This document shows, piece after piece, positions 1-4,916 of a DNA stretch of 5,700 bases. Made by a program: the position numbers and the translations under genes. How positions within the stretch are numbered: the stretch's first letter is position 1; each line of letters opens with the position of its first letter. The notes beneath the pieces were generated by a model. The model did not search any database. It had not been told where the DNA came from and was given only the letters and a program-made list of their open reading frames with translations. This DNA is from Actinomycetota bacterium. GTDB lineage: Bacteria > Actinomycetota > Thermoleophilia > Solirubrobacterales > 70-9. Location of the stretch: positions 1 to 5,700 of the forward strand of contig JAFDWD010001091.1 of NCBI GenBank assembly GCA_018268695.1, read 5' to 3'.

Positions 1-1416
1 CGCGAGTTCAACGAGATCTTCGACCTCACCGCGATGCGGGTGATCGTCGGCTCGGTGAAGGACTGCTACGGCGCGATCGGCGTCATCCACTCGCTCTGGA
101 AGCCGCTGCCCGGACGCTTCAAGGACTTCGTCGCGATGCCGAAGGCCAACATGTACCAGGCGCTCCACACGACGGTGATCGGACCCGAGGGCAAGCCGCT
201 CGAGATCCAGATCCGCACCGAGGAGATGCACAAACTCGCCGAGTACGGGATCGCCGCCCACGTCGCCTACAAAGAGGGCGGCCAGGGCGACCCGCAGCGG
301 GAGAAGATGACCTGGCTGCGCCAGCTGGTCGAGGCGGAGGGCGAACAGGACCCGACCGAGTTCCTCGAATCGCTGAAGGTCGACCTCTTCGAGGATGAGG
401 TCTTCGTTTTCACGCCAAAGGGCGAAGTGAAGAACCTCTCGGCGGGCTCGACCCCGCTCGACTTCGCCTACGCGGTGCACACCGACGTCGGCCACAGCTG
501 CGTCGGCGCCAAGGTGAACGGGGCGATCGTGCCGCTCCACTACCAGCTGCGCTCGGGCGACATCGTCGAGGTGCTGACGGCGAAGCAGAAACGCGCGCCC
601 TCGATGGACTGGCTGAAACTCGTCCGCACCAGCCGCGCCCGCAACAAGATCCGCGCCTGGTTCAAAGAGGAGCGGCGCGAGGACGCCGAGCGCGACGGTC
701 GCGAGGGCCTCGAAGAGGCCTTGAAAAAGCGCGGCGTGCCGATGCAGAAGATCGCCGGCTCGGCCCTGCTCGCCGACGTCATCCGCGAGACGGGCTTCCG
801 CAAAGGGACCGAGTTCTACATCGCCCTCGGCCAGGGCAAAGTGTCGACCAAGACGGTCGTCAACAAAATCCTGCAACGCCTGAAAGCGGGGGAGTCACTC
901 GACGCCGATTCCGTGCTCCCGGCGACCGAGCACTCCGATCGCGCCCGTCGCACCAAGGACGCCTCCAACTACGGGATCGTGGTCAAGGGCGTGGAGGATG
1001 TCGCGGTGCGCTTGGCGAAGTGCTGCCGGCCGGTCCCCGGCGACGAGATCGCGGGCTACGTCAGCCTCGGCCGCGGGATCACCATCCACCGCACCGACTG
1101 CAAGAACGTGAAGGCGCTGAAACGGGCGCCGGAGCGCTTTGTCGACGTGGCGTGGGAAGGCGACAACGAGGCGTCCTACCGGGTCGAAGTCCAGATCGAC
1201 GCCTACGATCGCACTCGCCTGCTGGAGGACCTGTCGCGGACCTTCTCCGAGGGCGGCATCAACATCATCGGCGCCTCCTGCACGACCAACCATCCGATGG
1301 TCAAGAACAAGTTCGTGATCGAGGTGGGCGACACCGAGCAGCTCAAACACTGCATCACCCGCCTGCGCAACGTCGAGTCGGTCTTCGACGCGTACCGGAT
1401 TACTCCGACCGCCTAG
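1..1416 (+). CDS. rel: Bifunctional (p)ppGpp synthetase/hydrolase, Rel (RelA/SpoT family), 5'-truncated by window edge
   Basis: Rel makes the stringent-response alarmone (p)ppGpp from ATP and GDP/GTP and, through an N-terminal HD domain, degrades it; it acts in the cytosol with the ribosome. The frame is open from base 1, giving 471 visible residues (numbered from the first codon); the HD hydrolase domain and true start lie upstream. Visible: end of the synthetase domain with D8 in FDLTAMR, RFKD at 39-42, PKANMYQALHTTV at 47-59 and EIQIRT at 68-73 (D8 and E68 match the known metal-binding acidic pair); TGS domain about 133-195; a helical stretch; zinc-finger-like domain with CC at 341-342, H363 and C367; ACT domain about 393-471. 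In known enzymes RxKD marks the bifunctional class, while synthetase-only RelA has ExDD, so I call it Rel. Val88 replaces the Trp usual in the AAHW motif. Stop is TAG at 1414-1416. Family assignment is very secure. Confidence 0.97.
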   Translation, partial: REFNEIFDLTAMRVIVGSVKDCYGAIGVIHSLWKPLPGRFKDFVAMPKANMYQALHTTVIGPEGKPLEIQIRTEEMHKLAEYGIAAHVAYKEGGQGDPQREKMTWLRQLVEAEGEQDPTEFLESLKVDLFEDEVFVFTPKGEVKNLSAGSTPLDFAYAVHTDVGHSCVGAKVNGAIVPLHYQLRSGDIVEVLTAKQKRAPSMDWLKLVRTSRARNKIRAWFKEERREDAERDGREGLEEALKKRGVPMQKIAGSALLADVIRETGFRKGTEFYIALGQGKVSTKTVVNKILQRLKAGESLDADSVLPATEHSDRARRTKDASNYGIVVKGVEDVAVRLAKCCRPVPGDEIAGYVSLGRGITIHRTDCKNVKALKRAPERFVDVAWEGDNEASYRVEVQIDAYDRTRLLEDLSRTFSEGGINIIGASCTTNHPMVKNKFVIEVGDTEQLKHCITRLRNVESVFDAYRITPTA

Positions 1417-1456
1417 CGACGCTTGACTCTCAGGCCGTAGGCCGGAAACTGTCGTG

Positions 1457-2470
1457 ATGGGACTGACCGTTGCGGTCACCGGACCGACCGGCGAGGTCGG
1501 CGCCTCGCTGATCGACGCGCTGGAGGCGAGCGCGGAAGTCGACGCGATCCGAGGCATGGCGCGGCGTCCCTTCGATCCCGCCGCCGCGGGATGGCGCAAG
1601 GCGACCTACCAGCGCGGGGACATCCTCGACCGTGGCCACCTGGCCGAGCTCTTCGACGGCGCCGACGTCGTCGTCCACCTCGCCTTCGCGATCTTCGGCG
1701 ACCGTGAGGAGACGAGGCGGATCAACCTCGAGGGCAGTCGCAACGTCTTCGAAGCCGCGGCCGAGGCCGGGGTGGGGCGGCTCGTCTACGCCTCCTCGGT
1801 GGCCGCCTACGGCTTCCACCCGGACAACCCGCGGCCGCTCACCGAGGAGACGCCCGCGATCGGCTCCTCTCGCTTCTACTACTCGCAGCAGAAGGCGGAG
1901 CTGGAGGAGACGCTCGACGACGTCCTGGCCGGCTCCGACATCGACGCCTACGTCTTTCGTCCCTGCATCGTGGCGGGGCCGCGGGCGACGATGCTGATCG
2001 AGCAGACGGTCGGCGCCGCCCGCCTCGGCGACCCGACGCCGCGCCTTCGCCGCCACGTCCTCGATCGCATCCCGCTGCTGCGCCCGATCCTCCCTGACGC
2101 CGGCGTCCCGCTTCAGCTCGTCCACCACGACGACGTCGCCTCCGCCCTCGCCGCCGCGGTCGAGGGCCAGGGCGAGCCTGGCGCCTACAACCTCGCCGGA
2201 GACGGCGAGATCACCATCTCCGACATCGGCGGCGCCCTCGGCTGGCGCTCTGTCCGCGTCCCCCGCCCGGCCCTCGGCGTCGGTACCACCGTCGTCGGCC
2301 GCCTCTCCTTCATCAGCCCCCAGCTCGAGTGGGCCACCGCACTGACCACCCCGGTGATCATGGACACGACGAAGGCCCGCGAGCAGCTCGGCTGGGTCCC
2401 TAGGTTCGACGCGCCCGAGACGCTGATGCAGACGGCGGTCTCGGCCCGCGAAACGGGGTTGCTGGACTGA
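1457..2470 (+). CDS. NAD(P)-dependent epimerase/dehydratase, extended SDR family
   Basis: This is a cytosolic Rossmann-fold oxidoreductase of the NAD-dependent epimerase/dehydratase family; family members act on nucleotide sugars, sterols or other carbonyl/hydroxyl substrates, and the substrate here cannot be read from sequence. From ATG 1457 it has 337 residues, a normal length. Visible: dinucleotide-binding TGPTGEVG at 8-15; GDILDR at 54-59 (the Asp that usually contacts adenine); DVVVHLAF at 70-77; NLEGSRNVFEAA at 90-101; YASSVAAYG at 111-119 with the catalytic Ser at 113/114; the YxxxK pair Y142/K146; RPCIVAGP at 168-175. The C-terminal part is the less conserved substrate-binding region. 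A GTG lies directly before the ATG (1454); I prefer ATG, with a weak GGAAA at 1444-1448 as possible ribosome site. The gene begins 40 bases after rel with no convincing terminator between, so read-through from rel is likely. Stop is TGA at 2468-2470. Confidence 0.92.
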   Translation: MGLTVAVTGPTGEVGASLIDALEASAEVDAIRGMARRPFDPAAAGWRKATYQRGDILDRGHLAELFDGADVVVHLAFAIFGDREETRRINLEGSRNVFEAAAEAGVGRLVYASSVAAYGFHPDNPRPLTEETPAIGSSRFYYSQQKAELEETLDDVLAGSDIDAYVFRPCIVAGPRATMLIEQTVGAARLGDPTPRLRRHVLDRIPLLRPILPDAGVPLQLVHHDDVASALAAAVEGQGEPGAYNLAGDGEITISDIGGALGWRSVRVPRPALGVGTTVVGRLSFISPQLEWATALTTPVIMDTTKAREQLGWVPRFDAPETLMQTAVSARETGLLD

Positions 2471-2498
2471 GGTAACGGACGCGAGGGTCTGCGGCGAG

Positions 2499-2590
2499 CC
2501 CGGCCGTCTCGTCCACGGACCCTGCACGCTTGTCTCGCTATGCGAGACAAGCGTGCAGGGGGCTGTGGGGCCGTGGCGGGGACGGCCGGG
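2499..2590 (+). terminator. Large imperfect palindrome with perfect 19-bp core hairpin; candidate terminator of the rel-SDR unit
   Basis: The core is a perfect inverted repeat: arm 2520-2538 pairs with 2542-2560 around a 3-base TAT loop. Outside it, CCACGG 2513-2518 pairs with CCGTGG 2571-2576, and CCCGGCCGTC 2499-2508 pairs with GACGGCCGGG 2581-2590, separated by a 4x4 internal loop. It starts 28 bases after the SDR stop. No T-run follows, so a classical U-tract terminator is not shown; U-less hairpin terminators have been proposed in high-GC bacteria. The pairing is seen directly; termination is inferred from position. It could instead be a mobile palindromic unit or part of a structured RNA. 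Confidence 0.6.
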
Positions 2591-2591
2591 T

Positions 2592-2667
2592 CCGTGAGGA
2601 GTGGAGAAACGGCGACGCCGTCCCGGGAGACGTGCCGGAGACGTCACGAACTCCACCCTTCCTCCGG
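2592..2667. repeat. Possible three-way-junction inverted repeats
   Basis: An outer interrupted stem is formed by CCG 2592-2594, GAGGA 2596-2600 and GTGGAG 2601-2606 pairing with CTCCAC 2651-2656, TCCTC 2660-2664 and CGG 2665-2667, with bulges at 2595 and 2657-2659. Inside lie two small palindromes: ACGGCG-A-CGCCGT at 2609-2621 and GACGT 2629-2633 with ACGTC 2641-2645. Each element alone could occur by chance in GC-rich DNA; their nesting is the only reason to list them. Confidence 0.3.
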
Positions 2668-2675
2668 CCTTCTTC

Positions 2676-2769
2676 CACGGTTTGACCGTTCCAGGACCGA
2701 CCCTTAGACCTTTGTAACCCTGTGGGTGACAAAGGACAGAGGGTTAGGTCAGGGTCCTACGGAACCGTG
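2676..2769. repeat. 94-base nested inverted repeat (long imperfect hairpin)
   Basis: Arms nest in order: CACGGTT 2676-2682 with AACCGTG 2763-2769; AGGACC 2693-2698 with GGTCCT 2753-2758; GACC 2699-2702 with GGTC 2747-2750; CCTTTGT 2709-2715 with ACAAAGG 2729-2735; then, after a single A/G mismatch, ACCC 2717-2720 with GGGT 2724-2727 closing a TGT loop. The apical part alone (2709-2735) gives 11 pairs with one mismatch. An alternative outer pairing, GTTCC 2688-2692 with GGAAC 2761-2765, competes with the 7-bp basal stem. The stretch is flanked by no recognised gene. It may be an RNA fold, a protein-binding palindrome or a decayed element. Confidence 0.5.
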
Positions 2770-2835
2770 ACGAGGGCCTGGAGTTCCGGGCGGAAGCCTG
2801 ACGAACCCTCGGAGATATCCACGGAACCCTCACGT

Positions 2836-2889
2836 CCTGGGCGTCTCATGGAGGTCACAGCCTGCCAGGACCTCCATGAGAGGCCCAGG
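2836..2889 (-). terminator. 21-bp-arm hairpin downstream of the lipid kinase gene; candidate terminator
   Basis: Arm 2836-2856 pairs with 2869-2889 at 20 of 21 positions (the only mismatch is G2843/G2882) around a 12-base loop at 2857-2868. It starts 28 bases beyond the lipid kinase stop codon (2918-2920), the right place to end the minus-strand operon. No T-run lies beyond it on the minus strand, so it would be a U-less terminator, or it may protect the mRNA 3' end. The hairpin is directly visible; its function is inferred. Confidence 0.6.
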
Positions 2890-2917
2890 GCACCGCCCCT
2901 CGGACGGCCGCCCCCGC

Positions 2918-3895
2918 TCAGGCGATGATTGTCAGCGCACCGGGCTCGATCCCCAGCTCGACCTTGGTGCGCTCGCCGATGTAATCGCCGTCGACCTGGA
3001 GCTGGAAGGAGCGAGGGGCTCCGGAGCGGTCCTCGGAGATCGACTCGATGGTCGCCTTGGTCACGCCCTCGAAGCCGATGATCTGGCGGTGGCGCACCGC
3101 GGGCTTCTTCTGCGAGAAGAGCTTCGGCAGGAGGGTGGGCATGTCGCGCTGGGCGGCACGCTTGAGGACGGCGAGCGAGAGGGTGCCGCTGTCGATCGCG
3201 ACGTTCTCGTTGACGTAGACCGGTTTGGTCGAGAAGTAGGTGAAGGGGTCGGAGTTCTGGGCGATCGCGGTGACACCCTCGACCGGGGCGCGATCGTCGG
3301 CCGCGACGCGCAGGCGCACCGGGTTCACGAGGTACTGGCGGTAGAAGGCAGAGACGCCGCACCAGCTGTAGAACCAGGGCCCGAAGCGGGCCTTCAGTTT
3401 GGGGCGCGCGTCGACCCGCTTCACCACCGTGGCATCGATGCCGGCACCGCAGGCGAAGACGAAGTAGCGATCGTCGACGCGGCCGAGGTCGATCTTCCGC
3501 GGCTTCCACTCGTCGGCGAGGGAGAGGAGGTGCTCGGTCGCGTCGACCACGTCGTTGGGGATGCCGAGGCTGCGCGCCACCACGTTCGCCGAGCCGCCGG
3601 GCAGGATCGCCATCGGCATGTCGGTCCCGGCGAGGCCGTTGGCGACCTCGTTCAAGGTGCCGTCGCCGCCGAAGGAGACGACCACGTCGTAGCCGCCGTC
3701 GCGCGCCTCGCGGCCGATCTCGGTCGCGTGGTTCTGCGCCTGCGTCTGCACCGCCTCGACCTCGTAACGGCCCTGCAGCGCGTAGACGACCAGGTTCCGC
3801 AGCCGATCCGACACCGTCGTCGCGTACGGATTGACGATGATCAGCATCCGTTTCTTTGCCGGTTTTCCCGACCTTCGCGCGCCGAACGAGACCAT
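2918..3895 (-). CDS. Diacylglycerol kinase-family lipid kinase (DAGK catalytic domain)
   Basis: Members of the soluble DgkB/YegS lipid kinase family phosphorylate diacylglycerol or related membrane lipids with ATP at the inner face of the membrane, recycling lipid into phosphatidate. The 325-residue length is typical. Visible: first strand LIIVNPYA at 18-25; ATP-binding GGDGTLNEVANGL at 76-88; LPGGSANVVARSLG at 98-111, in which LPGGSAN replaces the LPLGTGN version seen in some relatives; ACGAGIDA at 148-155; and C-terminal VDGD at 301-304, the conserved (I/V)DG(E/D) site. No signal peptide or membrane segment. It begins 13 bases after the hydrolase stop, so it is probably the last gene of that operon. 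The start is uncertain: ATG 3895 gives a basic 16-residue leader; ATG 3847 (Met17) would start right at the first strand; neither has a clear Shine-Dalgarno. Substrate (diacylglycerol versus another lipid) is not determinable here. Confidence 0.92.
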   Translation of the reverse strand: MVSFGARRSGKPAKKRMLIIVNPYATTVSDRLRNLVVYALQGRYEVEAVQTQAQNHATEIGREARDGGYDVVVSFGGDGTLNEVANGLAGTDMPMAILPGGSANVVARSLGIPNDVVDATEHLLSLADEWKPRKIDLGRVDDRYFVFACGAGIDATVVKRVDARPKLKARFGPWFYSWCGVSAFYRQYLVNPVRLRVAADDRAPVEGVTAIAQNSDPFTYFSTKPVYVNENVAIDSGTLSLAVLKRAAQRDMPTLLPKLFSQKKPAVRHRQIIGFEGVTKATIESISEDRSGAPRSFQLQVDGDYIGERTKVELGIEPGALTIIA

Positions 3896-3908
3896 CTACG
3901 CCGAGAGC

Positions 3909-4916
3909 CTACGCGACCGCTTCGAAGCGGATCACGCCCGCGTCGTCGATCTCGCGGACGCGGCCTTCGTCCTCGAGGATGTCCATGTGGCCGATCACCT
4001 CGGAGAGGGTGAGGAAGGCCTGGGTGACGGCGATGTTTCCCCACATCGACTGGGCCAGCTCGTAGCCGGAGCGAGGGCCGTCGGAAAGCAGGCGGAGCAG
4101 TTTCTCCTTGCGACGATCGGTGGAGGCGAAGCGGGTGTCGATCAGGGCGCGGTGGTCGTCGATCGGCTCGCCGTGGCCGCCGAAGAGGATGCTGCCCTCG
4201 GGCAGCTCGCGGGTCTTCGCCAGCGAATCCAGGTAGGCGATCAGGGAGCGGGTACGGCCGGGCGAGCCGTCGAGCGGCCGGCTGATCAGCGGGTTCGAGG
4301 AGATGTGGGGGAGGAGGTGGTCGCCGACGAACCCGATCTGCCGCTCGGCGTCCCAGAAGACGGTGTCCATGACGCTGTGCCCGGGACGGTGCTGGACCTC
4401 GAGCCTGCGCCCGGCAAGCTCGATCACGTCGCCGTCGGCCAGCGGACGCGTGACGTTCACCGGCGCGCCCCAGCCGCGGTAGGAGGAGGAGACGGAGCGC
4501 AGCGCCAGCGCGATCTCCTCCGGGATGCCGCTGCTCAGCATCAGCTCGACCGCCAAGGCGTCGTCGGCGTCGGCTTCGGCGCTGTAGTTGGCAAGGCGCT
4601 CCGCCGCCGCGCCCAGCGCCGCGACCTCGGCGCCCGAGTGCTCGACCAGGATCTGGGCGAGCCCGAGGTGGTCGGTGTGGTTGTGGGTGAGGAGGATCAG
4701 GCCGATGTCCTCGATCGAGTGCCCGTGGGCCGCGATCGACTCGCTCAGCACGTCGAGTGCCGTCCCGTAGTTGGGACCGCCGTCGACCAGGGTGAGAGGG
4801 TCGTCCTCGATCAGGTAGGAGTTGACCTTGCCGACCGCGAACGGGGTCGGGATCGCCAGACGATGCACGCCCGCCAGGGCTGCCTGCTCGAGCGCCTCCT
4901 CGGGGGTGGTCGTCAC
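3909..4916 (-). CDS. Metallo-beta-lactamase-fold hydrolase with C-terminal winged-helix-like region
   Basis: A predicted cytosolic, probably two-zinc hydrolase of the MBL superfamily, 335 residues. All expected metal ligands are visible: THNHTDH at 77-83 (H78, H80, D82, H83), H180 in RPGHS, D199 in VGDH and H248 in GGHGEP. The N-terminal NSYLIEDD / LVDGG pattern (32-47) is the usual first sheet. The part after about residue 260, with RRKEKLLRLLSDGPRSGYELA and ILEDEGRV, resembles the winged helix found at the end of LACTB2-like MBL proteins, some of which are nucleases or thioesterases; this comparison is from pattern only. The substrate is unknown. Start is GTG at 4914-4916, overlapping the mutase TGA (4913-4915) in a 4-base GTGA, a sign of translational coupling; only a weak GGGA lies upstream. 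Stop is TAG at 3909-3911. Confidence 0.9.
   Translation of the reverse strand: MTTTPEEALEQAALAGVHRLAIPTPFAVGKVNSYLIEDDPLTLVDGGPNYGTALDVLSESIAAHGHSIEDIGLILLTHNHTDHLGLAQILVEHSGAEVAALGAAAERLANYSAEADADDALAVELMLSSGIPEEIALALRSVSSSYRGWGAPVNVTRPLADGDVIELAGRRLEVQHRPGHSVMDTVFWDAERQIGFVGDHLLPHISSNPLISRPLDGSPGRTRSLIAYLDSLAKTRELPEGSILFGGHGEPIDDHRALIDTRFASTDRRKEKLLRLLSDGPRSGYELAQSMWGNIAVTQAFLTLSEVIGHMDILEDEGRVREIDDAGVIRFEAVA

Larger units (their letters stand above)
2471..2917. other. Convergent intergenic region, non-coding and rich in secondary structure
   Basis: These 447 bases separate the 3' ends of the SDR gene (plus) and the lipid kinase gene (minus). Short open frames in it (2722-2928 plus, 2538-2732 minus) have low-complexity, Pro/Arg/Ser-rich translations with no family motif, so I see no protein gene. 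GC content from 2641 to 2760 is 57% by hand count, below the genes on either side. I found no tRNA, tmRNA, RNase P or SRP RNA consensus on either strand. Inverted repeats cover most of 2499-2889. A possible -35-like TTGACC (2682-2687) is followed 17 bases later only by a poor TAGACC, so no promoter is claimed. Confidence 0.75.

Noticed and set aside
1433..1443. GGCC-GTA-GGCC as a terminator between rel and the SDR gene
   Set aside because: Only a 4-bp stem and no T-run; too weak to separate the two genes.
2626..2644. Direct repeat GGAGACGT twice (2626-2633, 2637-2644)
   Set aside because: Only two 8-base copies 3 bases apart; no array, and chance occurrence is plausible at this composition.
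1430..2656. 408-codon open frame on the minus strand opposite the SDR gene
   Set aside because: The SDR frame carries the full set of family motifs; the antisense translation is low-complexity Arg/Gly/Asp/Val-rich with no motif and extends through the hairpin region. Long antisense frames are normal in GC-rich coding DNA.
2682..2710. Possible promoter TTGACC with TAGACC 17 bases downstream
   Set aside because: The -10 box lacks the key final T, both boxes lie in hairpin arms, and no gene follows; too weak to call, though it would matter if a non-coding RNA is confirmed.
2538..2732. 64-codon minus-strand frame in the intergenic region
   Set aside because: Ser/Arg/Pro-rich translation without motif, running through the structured repeats; no upstream ribosome site seen.
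2744..2770. Resemblance of GGTCAGGGTCC...CGGAA to the conserved SRP RNA (4.5S) loop region
   Set aside because: The following GGAAGG-AGCAGCC part of the SRP consensus is absent, and the surrounding pairing is wrong for that hairpin.
2722..2928. 68-codon plus-strand GTG-start frame in the intergenic region
   Set aside because: It starts inside a hairpin loop, crosses the terminator-like palindrome, ends in the kinase gene and has no recognisable domain or ribosome site.
2876..4012. 378-codon plus-strand open frame opposite the lipid kinase
   Set aside because: It is a shadow of the kinase gene, which has GGDGT and the other family motifs on the minus strand; the frame also runs into the hydrolase gene.
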